Shown: positions 29,210 through 38,736, counted from the stretch's first letter. The stretch: DNA of 64,000 nucleotides from an uncultured Acidobacteriaceae bacterium (GCA_903842065.1 CAIMKZ010000106.1:62001-126000), one strand, 5' to 3'. Numbers and translations: made by a program. Notes: generated from the letters alone by a model not told the origin.

Positions 29210-30808
29210 ATGAATTGGAAGCACGCAATTCTGCCCGCGGCGCTGGTCGCCATCGCCGCAACTGTTTTTGCACAGACGGCGCCCAAGGGAATTACTGGCC
29301 CGGTCAAAGTCGCCGGCGGCACGATCCAGGGTGTAGCCGGAACTGACAAGTCCATCACCGACTTCAAAGGCATTCCCTTCGCCGCGCCGCCTGTCGGCAA
29401 CCTGCGCTGGCGCGCGCCGCAGCCGGTCGTTCCGTGGCAAGGCGTCCGCAAGGCCGACAAGTTCGGCAACTCCTGCATCCAGAAGCTCGTCTACGAGCGC
29501 AAGCCCTGGACCTACGAGTTCATGGCCCACAACGACATCGGCGAAGACTGCCTCTACCTCAACGTCTATACCCCGGCCAAAACCAGCGGCGAAAAGCTGC
29601 CCGTATATATGTACATCTACGGCGGCGGCGGCGTTGAGGGCTCGAGCGCCGTTCCTGTCTACGACGGCGAGGGTCTGGCTAAGAAGGGCGTCATCGTTGT
29701 AACGCCCAATTACCGGCTCGGCATCTTTGCCAGTTTCGTGCATCCGGAACTCTCGGCAGAGGCGCCCTACCACGCCTCCGGCAACTACGCCATCCTTGAC
29801 GTCGTCGCTGCGCTCCAGTGGATCAAGGCGAACATCGCTCAGTTTGGCGGCGATCCCGATAAGGTAACCATCGGCGGCCAGTCGGCCGGCTCCGGACAAG
29901 TCACGAACCTCACCGCCAGCCCTCTCGCCAAAGGTCTCTTCCGCGGCGCAATCAACGAAAGCGGCGTCACCATCGCCTCCGGCAACAACTTCGCGCCGAT
30001 AACCCTGGCTCAGGCCGAACAGCAGGGTGTCGCCTTCGCCAAGGCCAAGGGAGCGAACTCACTAGCCGACCTGCGCAAGCTGAGCTGGATGGAGATTCTC
30101 GATCCACTGCCCGCCGGACCCGACGGCAAGGCGCCCACCTTCCGCTTTGGAAACGTTGTCGATAACTACGTCCTCACGGCCTCGGTCGCCGACACCTACG
30201 AGCAGGGCAAGCAGAACGATGTTCCCCGCCTCGCCGGACTCAACAAGAACGACAACTCCGGCCCCGAACCGCATCCCAGCATCACCGCCGCCGCCTTCAA
30301 GGAACAAGCCCAGAAGCGCTACGGCGACCTGACCGCTGCCTTCCTCGCGCTCTACCCCGCCGGCTCCGACGACGAAGCCAAGACCGCGTACACCGAAGCT
30401 ACCTGGGACTACAACCGCATGAACACCTACGAGTGGTCCCTGTGGCGCAACAAGACCGCCAAGACACCCGTATACACCTACTTCTGGGATCACGCCCTGT
30501 CCGGCCCGGATGCCGACAAGTACGGCGCATTCCACACCTCTGAGGTGCCGTATGTGCTGAACTCGCTCAACATGACCACCGGCCGCAATATCACCGACGC
30601 CGACCGCAAGGTCGCCGACACCGTGTCGAGCTACTGGGTCAACTTCATCAAGACCGGCAACCCCAACGGCGCGGGCCTGGCTCACTGGCCCACCACAACA
30701 GAAGCTCCCGGCATGACGATGGAGATCGGCGACAAGAACGCGCCCATCCCCGTGGCCGGCAGCAAGGAGAAGTTCAACTTCTTCGAGAAGTACTACACCA
30801 AGAAGTAG
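29210..30808 (+). CDS. Secreted type-B carboxylesterase, paralogue of the gene at 26031
   Basis: 532 aa with a signal peptide (ending AATVFAQ). Nucleophile elbow GQSAGS (Ser225), oxyanion region YGGGGVEGS, EDCLYLNVYTP, and a His in GAFHTSEVPYVL. It shares long stretches with the first esterase (FKGIPFAAPPVGNLRW-type start and LTASPLAKGLF), so the two arose by duplication. GAGAGGA lies upstream of the ATG. Substrate unknown; the pair plus the beta-lactamase-like enzyme suggests breakdown of esterified plant or microbial polymers. Confidence 0.9.
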   Translation: MNWKHAILPAALVAIAATVFAQTAPKGITGPVKVAGGTIQGVAGTDKSITDFKGIPFAAPPVGNLRWRAPQPVVPWQGVRKADKFGNSCIQKLVYERKPWTYEFMAHNDIGEDCLYLNVYTPAKTSGEKLPVYMYIYGGGGVEGSSAVPVYDGEGLAKKGVIVVTPNYRLGIFASFVHPELSAEAPYHASGNYAILDVVAALQWIKANIAQFGGDPDKVTIGGQSAGSGQVTNLTASPLAKGLFRGAINESGVTIASGNNFAPITLAQAEQQGVAFAKAKGANSLADLRKLSWMEILDPLPAGPDGKAPTFRFGNVVDNYVLTASVADTYEQGKQNDVPRLAGLNKNDNSGPEPHPSITAAAFKEQAQKRYGDLTAAFLALYPAGSDDEAKTAYTEATWDYNRMNTYEWSLWRNKTAKTPVYTYFWDHALSGPDADKYGAFHTSEVPYVLNSLNMTTGRNITDADRKVADTVSSYWVNFIKTGNPNGAGLAHWPTTTEAPGMTMEIGDKNAPIPVAGSKEKFNFFEKYYTKK

Positions 30809-30839
30809 CAAATCTGGAATCCACCATGCATCAGGGTGC

Positions 30840-30865
30840 CCCGGGTCTCGATTCTGAGACCCGGG
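30840..30865. terminator. Bidirectional hairpin between esterase and marR
   Basis: CCCGGGTCTC (30840-30849) and GAGACCCGGG (30856-30865) form a 10-bp perfect stem in the gap between convergent genes. Confidence 0.55.
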
Positions 30866-30880
30866 AAACACCTGCACCAT

Positions 30881-31327
30881 CTACTTCCCGGTCCGCTTCT
30901 CAAGCTTCCTGAGCGACTTCAGCATCTCGGCCAGCGCGCTCTTGCCGATCTCCTTCTCGAACTCCCGCTGCAACTCGTCGAACTCGCCGATCACTCGCAC
31001 GGCCGCCTTCTTCCCCGCCGGCTTCAAGGCCAGCAGAAACCCGCGCGCATCTTCGGGATCGATCTTGCGCTCCAGCAGCCCCTTGCCCTCAAGCGACGAG
31101 ATGCAATGGCTCATGTTGCCGCGAGTTGTCCCGAAGGTCTCAGCCAGCTGCGAGGGCTTTGCCTCGCGCGATTGCTCGAAGTAGAGCGAGGCCAGCACCA
31201 GCCCTTCGAGGAAGTTCAGCCGGTCGGCCTCCAAAACCTTTGCGGCCAGGCCCTCGAACCGCCGCGCCGCCCGTGAGACGGCAAACATCGGGCTTTCTTT
31301 CAGGAATGCTTCAATTCGCATGCTCAT
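30881..31327 (-). CDS. MarR-family transcriptional regulator
   Basis: 148 aa from the ATG at 31327. The winged helix-turn-helix reads PSQLAETFGTTRGNMSHCISSLEGKGLLERKIDPEDARGFLLALKPAGK, with the DxR wing motif (DPEDARG) intact. It is likely a dimeric repressor. A perfect 15-bp palindrome sits right at its own promoter (31329-31343), and the BtuB-like receptor gene starts divergently 86 bp away, so it probably controls itself and the receptor. TAAATT ends 8 nt before the ATG and no Shine-Dalgarno is seen. Confidence 0.88.
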   Translation of the reverse strand: MSMRIEAFLKESPMFAVSRAARRFEGLAAKVLEADRLNFLEGLVLASLYFEQSREAKPSQLAETFGTTRGNMSHCISSLEGKGLLERKIDPEDARGFLLALKPAGKKAAVRVIGEFDELQREFEKEIGKSALAEMLKSLRKLEKRTGK

Positions 31328-31328
31328 A

Positions 31329-31343
31329 GCTAAATAATTTAGC
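31329..31343. promoter_or_regulatory. Palindromic MarR operator over the marR -10 element
   Basis: GCTAAAT-A-ATTTAGC is a perfect 15-bp palindrome. On the minus strand it overlaps a -10-like TAAATT, with TTGATT 16 bp upstream as -35. Binding here would block marR transcription and could also affect the divergent receptor gene. Confidence 0.65.
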
Positions 31344-31413
31344 ACGTAAACTATCTAAATCAATACAAAACTATCCTTGTATCGCACTCTGTTTTCCTTA
31401 ATGATTAGAACAA

Positions 31414-33258
31414 GTGCTCAAGACTACAGCCATCTTCGCGGCCATCATCGCCGCCGCTCTTCCAGTATCCGCTCAGTCCGCGGCTTCCCCCGCGCCCATC
31501 AAGGCCGAGACCGTCACCCTGGTTGTTATAGGAACCGCAACGCCTGTCCCGCTGGCCGAATCCACGCGCCCGGTTGACGTCATTCCGCTCGAACCTCTCC
31601 AACTCACCGCCGAGTCTCCGCAGGACGTGATCCGCCAGAACCCTTCGGTCTTTATTCAGCAGCGCGGCGCGGGCGGCGGACAAGCCGACGCCGTCATTCA
31701 GGGCGGCTCCTTCGCCCAGACGCTCGTGCTCGTCAACGGCTTCCGCATCAACGACGCTCAGACCGCGCACCACAACCTCGATCTGCCCATTCCGATGGAA
31801 GCAATGGACCAGATCCAGATTCTGCCCGGCGCCGGCTCAACTCTCCACGGAATCGACGCTCTCTCCGGCGTCATCGATCTGCTGACCGCGGCTCCCCAGC
31901 ATAGCTCCCTTCGCCTGCGACTGGGCGAAGGGAGCTACCAGGCAAACGAAGAGTCGCTGCTCGGCTCGCTGGTCCGCAAGAACTGGTCCGCGCGCATCAC
32001 CGCCGATCGCAACTTCTCGCTCGGCTTCATCGCCGACCGCGACTACCGCAACATGAACGGCTCGGCGGAGTTTTGGCGCTCCTCGCGCCTCGGCATTACC
32101 GACCTGCTCTTTGCCACTTCCGATCGCTCCTTCGGCGCGGCCGGATTCTATGGCAACTACCCCTCCTGGGAGCGGACCAAGAGCTTCTTTACCGGCATTC
32201 GTCAGGACTTCGGCGGAAACACCAGTGCCGCCTTCGGTTATCGTCGCCACACCGACGAGTTCATCCTCGTGCGCACCAACCCCGCGCTCTACGAGAACAA
32301 CCACATCGACAGTTCCTGGCAGGCCTCGCTGCGGCGGACCCAGACCATCGCGAAGACTTCGGCGCTCTTGTTTGGCCTTGAGGCCGACGGCGACCGCATC
32401 CACTCGAATAATCTTGGGCTGCACGCCCGCAACCAGGGCGCGGGCTACATCGATCTCGACCTCCGCCCCGCAGCACGGCGCTTCTCGCTCTCAGTCGGCG
32501 CGCGCGAAGAGATCTTCTCCGGCGGCCGCGCCGTCTTCAGCCCGCAGCTTGCCGCGGGCTTCCGTCTCGCATCCAACTGGCGGCTCCAGGGCGCAATCGG
32601 CTACGGCTTCCGCATTCCCACATATACCGACCTCTACTACGCAAGCCCTGCCACCAAGGGCAACCCGGCGCTCAAGCCCGAGTCGGCGTGGAACGGCAGC
32701 GGCGGCGTCACCTACGCCACGCGCAAGCTCACCTTTTCGGCAACCTGGTTTTATTCCCGCCAGCACGCGACCATCGACTATCTGAAAGCGGCAACGCTAC
32801 CCAATCCGTGGCTTCCCGCCTCCTGCACTGCCGCCAACGTCTGGTGCGCGGCCAACATCAACGGCCTGCACTTCGCGGGCGCCGAGACCTCGCTCCAGTG
32901 GAACCCAACTCGGAGCCAGTCGATCCGCCTTGCGTGGACCGGACTCGCGGGAGGACAGGGCGCGCTCCACGGCCTCCAATCTCAGTACGTGTCGAATTAC
33001 CCGGTCAATAACTCTCAGGCTCAGTGGACCGTGCGGCTTCCCCGCTCCATCACTGTCGAAAACCATCTCCAGGTCGCCAATCGTTACCAGTCCACGCCCT
33101 ATCCGGTGTGGAACCTGAGCGCCGGCCGCAACGCGGGCCGGCTGCGCCCCTATATCCGCATGACGAACCTGAGCAACACCGGCTACCAGGAGATCGCCGG
33201 AGTTCCCATGCCCTCGCGCACCATCATGGGTGGCTTCGTCGTCCAGCTCGGCGATTAG
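31414..33258 (+). CDS. BtuB-like TonB-dependent outer-membrane receptor
   Basis: 614 aa with a signal peptide (MLKTTAIFAAIIAAALPVSAQ). The plug domain has ESPQDVIRQNPSVFIQQRG and LPGAGSTLHGIDALSGVIDLLT, typical of BtuB/FepA-type plugs; a 22-strand barrel follows. The start codon is a GTG at 31414 with no clear ribosome binding site. It probably imports a scarce cofactor, metal complex or siderophore through TonB. No cobalamin riboswitch is visible upstream, and the C-terminal residue is not aromatic (ends VVQLGD). Divergent marR suggests small-molecule-responsive control. Confidence 0.85.
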   Translation: MLKTTAIFAAIIAAALPVSAQSAASPAPIKAETVTLVVIGTATPVPLAESTRPVDVIPLEPLQLTAESPQDVIRQNPSVFIQQRGAGGGQADAVIQGGSFAQTLVLVNGFRINDAQTAHHNLDLPIPMEAMDQIQILPGAGSTLHGIDALSGVIDLLTAAPQHSSLRLRLGEGSYQANEESLLGSLVRKNWSARITADRNFSLGFIADRDYRNMNGSAEFWRSSRLGITDLLFATSDRSFGAAGFYGNYPSWERTKSFFTGIRQDFGGNTSAAFGYRRHTDEFILVRTNPALYENNHIDSSWQASLRRTQTIAKTSALLFGLEADGDRIHSNNLGLHARNQGAGYIDLDLRPAARRFSLSVGAREEIFSGGRAVFSPQLAAGFRLASNWRLQGAIGYGFRIPTYTDLYYASPATKGNPALKPESAWNGSGGVTYATRKLTFSATWFYSRQHATIDYLKAATLPNPWLPASCTAANVWCAANINGLHFAGAETSLQWNPTRSQSIRLAWTGLAGGQGALHGLQSQYVSNYPVNNSQAQWTVRLPRSITVENHLQVANRYQSTPYPVWNLSAGRNAGRLRPYIRMTNLSNTGYQEIAGVPMPSRTIMGGFVVQLGD

Positions 33259-33275
33259 TATGAACACCAAAACGT

Positions 33276-33320
33276 GATGGCCGGGGAGCGTTACATCGCT
33301 CCCCGGCCATCTTTCTTCTT
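33276..33320 (+). terminator. Strong rho-independent terminator after the BtuB-like gene
   Basis: GATGGCCGGGGAGCG (33276-33290) and CGCTCCCCGGCCATC (33297-33311) form a 15-bp perfect stem with a 6-nt loop, followed by TTTCTTCTT. It lies between convergent genes and may also stop der transcripts (minus strand reads ACGTTTTGG after the stem). Confidence 0.85.
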
Positions 33321-33339
33321 ACGTTAGCTTTTCTGTTTA

Positions 33340-34812
33340 CTAACTCCCCTTTTTCTTCTCGTTTCGCGCCTTCACCTTGAACCAGATCGGTGTCCCCTTG
33401 AAGCCGAAGGCCTCGCGAATCTGATTCTCAAGGAAGCGCTCGAAGGCAAAGTGCAGCTTGATGTCGCGGTCCGTGAACAGCACAAACGTCGGAGGAGCCA
33501 CCGCGGCCTGCGTCATATAGAAGATGCGAATGCGCTTCGACATCGGCACCGGCGCGCGCTGGAAGTCGATCTTTTCGACGAAGCGGTTCATCTGCCCCGT
33601 TGTTACGCGCTTGCGCCGCTCCGCAGCCACCGTAATCACCTCGTGCAGCAGCCGCATCATGGCATGGTCGCCGGGCTTGGCGTCTTTCGCCGAGAGAAAC
33701 ACCACCGTCGCGTAGCTCAAGTACTTGAGCACATTTCTGAGCTGGCGCTCGAAGATCTCGCGATCCGCCCATGGCTTGCCGTCGGTCCTGCCCGATGTGA
33801 CCGCGTCCCACTTGTTCACGACGACAATTACGCTGCGTCCGCTCTCGTGCGCGTAGCCGCCAATGGTGGCATCAGCCGCCGTCACGCCCTCGGTGGCGTC
33901 GATTACCAACAGCGCCACGTCGGCCGCTTCAAGATGCCGCCGCGCCATGACGACGCTCAGCTTTTCGGCCATCATGTGGGTCTTGCCCTTGCGGCGGATG
34001 CCGGCCGTGTCGACGAACCGCAACTGCGAGCCTTCAAACTCCACCAGTTCATCGACCGCGTCGCGCGTCGTTCCCGCAATCGGCGAAACAATGGCCCGCG
34101 TCGTTCCGGTCAACGCATTGAGCAGCGTCGATTTGCCCACGTTCGGCTTGCCGATGATCGCAATCGAGGTCTCATGCATCTCGAACTCGCCGTGGGAACG
34201 CATCTTCACCGCGTCTTCGGATTCGTCTTCAAACGGCTCGACCTCGGCCTCCTCCGCAACACTCTCACTCTCAGGAATAGCCGCCGATACCGCGTCAAGC
34301 AGATCGCCGATGCCCAGCGCGTGTTCGGAGCTGATCGGGTAAACCTCTTTCAGGCCCAGCCGGCGGAAGTTCTCCGCCTCGGCCGCCATCGCCTCGCCCT
34401 CGACCTTGTTCACGGCCAGAAAGACGGGCTTCGACCCGCGCTGCAACAGCCGCACCAGATCGTAGTCGGGACTCGCCAGCTCGGTCCGCGCATCCACCAC
34501 AAGGATCAGCGCGTCGGCCTCTTCGAGTGCCACCTTGGCCTGGTTGTAGATCTCATGGGGAATCAGCTCGGGATCGTCGGGCACAATTCCGCCCGTGTCC
34601 ACAAGCCGGAAGTTGCGGCCCGCCCATTCATACTCGCCGTAGATGCGGTCGCGCGTGATTCCGGGCTCGTCGCCCACGATCGAGCGGCGGCTCCGAGTGA
34701 GTCGATTAAAGAGCGTGGACTTGCCCACGTTCGGCCGCCCCACAATGGCAACCAGCGGCAACTGGGCCGCTCCCGGCTTTACCGGTACTACAGATCTGCG
34801 ATACGTAGGCAA
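33340..34812 (-). CDS. der: GTPase Der (EngA)
   Basis: 490 aa from a TTG at 34812, chosen because GGGGAG lies 5 nt upstream; an earlier GTG at 34845 has no such site. Two tandem GTPase domains: G1 GRPNVGKST (25-33) and GKPNVGKST in the second, with DTGG/DTAG G3 boxes, and a KH-like C-terminal domain ending RNEKKKG. Der is essential for assembly of the 50S ribosomal subunit. In the first domain the G4 motif is NKVE instead of NKxD (GAG codon), while the second domain keeps NKWD. Confidence 0.96.
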   Translation of the reverse strand: MPTYRRSVVPVKPGAAQLPLVAIVGRPNVGKSTLFNRLTRSRRSIVGDEPGITRDRIYGEYEWAGRNFRLVDTGGIVPDDPELIPHEIYNQAKVALEEADALILVVDARTELASPDYDLVRLLQRGSKPVFLAVNKVEGEAMAAEAENFRRLGLKEVYPISSEHALGIGDLLDAVSAAIPESESVAEEAEVEPFEDESEDAVKMRSHGEFEMHETSIAIIGKPNVGKSTLLNALTGTTRAIVSPIAGTTRDAVDELVEFEGSQLRFVDTAGIRRKGKTHMMAEKLSVVMARRHLEAADVALLVIDATEGVTAADATIGGYAHESGRSVIVVVNKWDAVTSGRTDGKPWADREIFERQLRNVLKYLSYATVVFLSAKDAKPGDHAMMRLLHEVITVAAERRKRVTTGQMNRFVEKIDFQRAPVPMSKRIRIFYMTQAAVAPPTFVLFTDRDIKLHFAFERFLENQIREAFGFKGTPIWFKVKARNEKKKGS

Positions 34813-34962
34813 ATGTTCTCCCCGGCAGACGGCCCCTAGCCGCACCGCCCTATCTTTAAGTTTACCGTCCGGTTTCGCCCGCCCCCGGAATTAGCTTTCT
34901 CTCATTTGCAGCCGCTCCCGATGGCCCAAAACCTGCCCCCGAGCCCCTGGAGGAGTAAACCC

Positions 34963-35187
34963 ATGCACATACAGGGTGAAATTCCAGCCATTGGCAGCGC
35001 CGACTTCTACGGAATCTTCTCGAACCAGCCGCCTGTAGATGCCCGCAGCCCTGCCCGTCGCCGCCGCGCAGCCGGCAATGACGGCCCCGCCAGCCTCAGC
35101 CCGGAAGAGATTGAGCTGATCGATCAGTGGACCAGCGCCGCCCACACTAGTCACCCCGAAGACACCCCAAACACTGGCATCCTCTAA
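34963..35187 (+). CDS. Small protein of unknown function
   Basis: 74 aa from the ATG at 34963, with a very good GGAGGAG 7 nt upstream; the frame is open further 5' but without a site. It starts MHIQGEIPAIGSADFY, has a basic middle (RRRR) and an acidic tail (SLSPEEIELIDQW). No membrane segment or known domain. It lies 65 bp before dinG on the same strand and could be its operon partner. Confidence 0.6.
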   Translation: MHIQGEIPAIGSADFYGIFSNQPPVDARSPARRRRAAGNDGPASLSPEEIELIDQWTSAAHTSHPEDTPNTGIL

Positions 35188-35252
35188 ACTCAGCGCAGTC
35201 CCTCCCCGCTCACCCATAGAATGAAGGGAACGCCTTAGCCTTCTCGCCTGCG

Positions 35253-37241
35253 ATGCCCTTCTCTGAACCTTCATCCCGCGCACTGCCCAGCCTCCACGAG
35301 TTCTTCTCGCCCGGCGGCATCCTGGCCCGTTCTCCGCTCCCCTACGAGTACCGGCCCGGACAGCTTGAGATGGCCAAGGCCGTCGAGAAGGCGTTCACCG
35401 AGCGCAGGCACCTCATAGTCGAAGCCGGCACCGGAACCGGGAAGACCCTGGCCTATCTGCTGCCCGCGCTGCGTACTGGCCAGCGCGTCATCGTCTCCAC
35501 CGGCACCAAGGCTCTACAGGATCAGCTCTTCTTCCGCGACATTCCCTTCCTCGAAACTCTGCTCGGCGATCTGCGTGTCTGCTATATGAAGGGCCGCGCC
35601 AACTACCTCTGCCGCCACAAGCTGGTGACGCTGCGCGACCAGCCGATTCTTTCGGGTTTGGAAGAGATCGACGAGTATAAGCAGATCGCCGAGTGGGAGA
35701 AGCAGACCGAGACCGGCGACCGCGCCGAGCTGGGCGACCTGCCCGAGACCAGCTCGCTGTGGCAAAAGCTCGACGCGCGGTCCGACGCCTGCATCGGCTC
35801 CCAGTGCCCGGATTATCAACGGTGTTTCATCACCGAGATGCGCCGCCGCGCCGCCGAGAGCGACGTCATCATCGTCAACCACCATCTGTTCTTTGCCGAT
35901 GCGGCCGTGCGCCAGATGGCCGCCGCCGCGCCCGACGCAGGAATCCTGCCCGAGGCCGCCGCGGTCATCTTCGACGAGGCCCACGAGCTTGAAGAGGTAG
36001 CCTCAAGCTACTTCGGCCTCTCGGTCTCAAACCTGCGCTTCGAGGAGCTGGCCCGCGACACCGAGACTTTGCTGCGCGCCCAGCAGAGCGCCGTCAACAT
36101 TGTGCCGCTCACCCAGCAGTTGCGCGACCGCGCCCGGCTGCTCTGGTCCGCGCTACCCGTGGGCGACGGCCGCCAGCCCTTCCAGGACCGCGAGGGTTTT
36201 TTAGAAGTTTCGGGAGATTTATATCTCGGCGTGAAGACCACGCTGCGCCAGCTCGAAGCCGAGCTGGACCGGCTTACAGGAGTGGATGAGGCGCCGGCCC
36301 TCAAGGGGCGCGCCGCGCGGCTGCGCACCGAGCTTGAGTTCGTGCTCGAATCGAACGCCAGCAACATGGTCTACTGGCTCGAGCGCCGCGGCGACGGCCC
36401 CACTGCCTCCAGCCGAAGGGCAGCCGCACGCAGCGCCAGAATCACCTACCTTCAGGCCACGCCCATCGACGTCTCCGAGCTGCTTCACGAGCGGGTATTC
36501 GAGCAGATTCCCACGGTTGTGCTCACCTCGGCCACGCTCACCGTGCAGGGCGGCTTCGAACACATTCGCCGCCGGCTTGGCCTCGGGGAAGCTCGCGAGC
36601 TCGTCGTTCCCAGCCACTTCCGCTACGGCGAGCAGGCCCTCTTATACCTGCCCCCCGACATGCCCGACCCGCGCTCGGCAGACTTCCCCGAGGCCGCCGC
36701 CCGCTCCATCCGCCGCGTGCTCGAACTGTCGCGGGGCCGCGCCTTCTGCCTCTTCACCAGCTACGCTCAGATGCGCACCCTCTACGAGCTTCTGCTGCCG
36801 GTCCTCGACTTCCCCCTTCTGCTCCACGGCACCGCTCCGCGCAAGGCGCTGCTCGAAGAGTTCCGCAATACTCCCAACGCCGTTCTCTTCGGCACCTCAA
36901 GCTTCTGGCAGGGCGTCGATGTGCAGGGCGAGGCGCTGAGCTGCGTCATCATCGACCGCCTGCCCTTTGCCGTGCCCACCGACCCCATCGTTCAGGCCCG
37001 TATGAAATCGATAGAGGAAGCCGGCGGCAAACCCTTCTTCGACTACCAGGTCCCCGAAGCCGTTCTGACGCTCAAGCAGGGCTTCGGCCGGCTGATCCGC
37101 TCGCTGGAAGATCGCGGCGTTCTGGTCCTCCTCGACCCACGCATCCGGACCCAGCGATACGGACGCACCTTCATCCAGAGTCTGCCGCCATATCGGGTGA
37201 CGCAGACGATTACGGATGTGGAGGCGTTCTTTGGGCGATGA
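35253..37241 (+). CDS. dinG: DinG-family ATP-dependent DNA helicase (XPD-like)
   Basis: 662 aa. Walker A AGTGTGKT (58-65), DEAH box FDEAHELEEVA, and the C-terminal helicase motif LKQGFGRLIRSLEDRG. Four cysteines (one in GRANYLCRHK, three in DACIGSQCPDYQRCF) fit the 4Fe-4S site of XPD/DinG helicases. It unwinds DNA 5'-3' at forks, R-loops or damage. TAGAAT ~30 bp upstream may be its -10. The last ~30 codons recur at 42750-42833, downstream of the regulator/receptor module; see findings. Confidence 0.92.
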   Translation: MPFSEPSSRALPSLHEFFSPGGILARSPLPYEYRPGQLEMAKAVEKAFTERRHLIVEAGTGTGKTLAYLLPALRTGQRVIVSTGTKALQDQLFFRDIPFLETLLGDLRVCYMKGRANYLCRHKLVTLRDQPILSGLEEIDEYKQIAEWEKQTETGDRAELGDLPETSSLWQKLDARSDACIGSQCPDYQRCFITEMRRRAAESDVIIVNHHLFFADAAVRQMAAAAPDAGILPEAAAVIFDEAHELEEVASSYFGLSVSNLRFEELARDTETLLRAQQSAVNIVPLTQQLRDRARLLWSALPVGDGRQPFQDREGFLEVSGDLYLGVKTTLRQLEAELDRLTGVDEAPALKGRAARLRTELEFVLESNASNMVYWLERRGDGPTASSRRAAARSARITYLQATPIDVSELLHERVFEQIPTVVLTSATLTVQGGFEHIRRRLGLGEARELVVPSHFRYGEQALLYLPPDMPDPRSADFPEAAARSIRRVLELSRGRAFCLFTSYAQMRTLYELLLPVLDFPLLLHGTAPRKALLEEFRNTPNAVLFGTSSFWQGVDVQGEALSCVIIDRLPFAVPTDPIVQARMKSIEEAGGKPFFDYQVPEAVLTLKQGFGRLIRSLEDRGVLVLLDPRIRTQRYGRTFIQSLPPYRVTQTITDVEAFFGR

Positions 37242-37302
37242 TTTGGGTGGAGTGAATTGTTCCAGACTGAACTTCAGCAGTTCCAGATGATTTGAGTCGC
37301 GG

Positions 37303-38592
37303 CTACCAGAAGTACGTTGCGAGTATCTTCACGTGGCCGGCATTTTCGGGAGCAGATTCGGTACGCAGCACAGCTTCGAAGTTGATCCCTTTCCACCCTT
37401 TCGGGGCCAGGGTAGCGACTTGCTGAAACCCCTCTTCGGTAGTAATGAACTCTCCTGCGCCCTCTGTGCCCTCGGGACGGAGACCGCCGATGATGAGGAC
37501 CGGACTCGCGCTTAGATTGCTGTAAAACCTGGCGACAATCGCATAGTCACTTGGATCATGGGACGGAGGATCGTGTGCGACTCTCCAGGTGGAAATCGAC
37601 TGCGGGTTCCATTGATCCACAATCACTCGCTCCTGATGGGGCAGGGTGTCGACCCATGGAGTCGTGCGGAACTGGTAACGGAGAGGCTCAAGAAACTGAT
37701 CGGTCAAGGGGTTGTTGGGGCCCCCGATCAGCACTAGAGCCTTGTTACGAAGCTCCGCCATGGTCATTGTTGACGCCGAGAGGATATTACAGTCGCCTTT
37801 CTTGAATATAAAGAAGGCGGTACAGATTCTCGATACCCAGGCCGGATCGTTGAGCTTCCAATCGGAGGTGTCCTGCGAAGGGGATCCCGATGCGCCCGGC
37901 GGCTGGCTGCTGTTGGTCTCCGGAAGCTGGCGGGGGGGAATCGTAGTAAGAAACGTGTTGCCAGCAATAATAATCGCCGGTTGGTTGTTATGCAGTACCG
38001 GCTCCCAGAGAGCATGCTCGCCCGCTTCATTCTGGGCGTAGCGCCATATTCCCGCGCTCGTCCCTACAAGGATCAGAAGCGCGGTCAAGGCGGCCCTCCA
38101 CCAGGGATTCCAAAGCCAGACCCACGCCTTTCGTAACCTGGAAGCACGCGGCCGGTAGGCGACAGTCGACGTCGTCTCAAAGTAAAGGTCGCTGGGCTGG
38201 AAAGGAGGGGGCGTTGCTCCCGGTGCAATGAAGTAAAACTCAGCGATGTAGCTGCCTGGCCGCAGATCGATGCGAACCGGCTCTTCCGGATAGTCACTGA
38301 AGTACATGTGCATCCGCTTGCGCACTTCGACGGCGGCGTTGCGAACGATCGAATCGTTTCCGGCATCCCAATCCGGCTCGCGGCCGAAGATCTCGGCGCC
38401 CAGGATGCGCTCTTTCAGTACTTCGAAGTTGCCGGTAAGCGAATTGCGAACGATGAATTCCAGAAACGCCGGATAGCGTTTGCTCTTTCGGAACTGATCG
38501 CTCTCAATGATAGAACGCACTGTTGCTTCGACCGCCTCCAAATGCAGGGCGGTCAGATCGGGATAACGGATGATCTTTTGATCTGGAAGCAC
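37303..38592 (-). CDS. Regulator A: membrane-anchored winged-helix-like protein with periplasmic domain
   Basis: 429 aa. Residues ~33-120 form a cytoplasmic domain with FRKSKRYPAFLEFIVRN, VLKERILGAEIFGREPDWD, DSIVRNAAVEVRKRM and VRIDLRPGSYIAEF. The last two blocks resemble the recognition helix and wing of OmpR-type winged helices (LRKKL, then GxGY). One membrane helix follows (~165-184), then a ~240-residue periplasmic domain ending ILATYFW. A paralogue lies at 56789. Divergent to receptor A, so a role as one-component sensor-regulator of that receptor is inferred; no family name known to me. The start is a GTG; TATACT (minus, 38602-38607) ends 9 nt before it. Confidence 0.7.
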   Translation of the reverse strand: MLPDQKIIRYPDLTALHLEAVEATVRSIIESDQFRKSKRYPAFLEFIVRNSLTGNFEVLKERILGAEIFGREPDWDAGNDSIVRNAAVEVRKRMHMYFSDYPEEPVRIDLRPGSYIAEFYFIAPGATPPPFQPSDLYFETTSTVAYRPRASRLRKAWVWLWNPWWRAALTALLILVGTSAGIWRYAQNEAGEHALWEPVLHNNQPAIIIAGNTFLTTIPPRQLPETNSSQPPGASGSPSQDTSDWKLNDPAWVSRICTAFFIFKKGDCNILSASTMTMAELRNKALVLIGGPNNPLTDQFLEPLRYQFRTTPWVDTLPHQERVIVDQWNPQSISTWRVAHDPPSHDPSDYAIVARFYSNLSASPVLIIGGLRPEGTEGAGEFITTEEGFQQVATLAPKGWKGINFEAVLRTESAPENAGHVKILATYFW

Positions 38593-38736
38593 AGTAGCAA
38601 AAGTATATCGGGAACAACCGTTTGAAACATGAATGGAACCTTAAGCCCAGTGCCTGCCCGCATTTTCGAGGAAGATTCCCGAAGAAGGAAACTGCGGCGG
38701 ATTGCGGTCGCGGTTGCGAAAATGGCAGGGGAGTAC

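Noticed and set aside
31360-31413. Cobalamin riboswitch before the BtuB-like receptor
   Set aside because: Only about 70 bp separate the MarR operator from the start codon; there is no room and no B12-box-like sequence.
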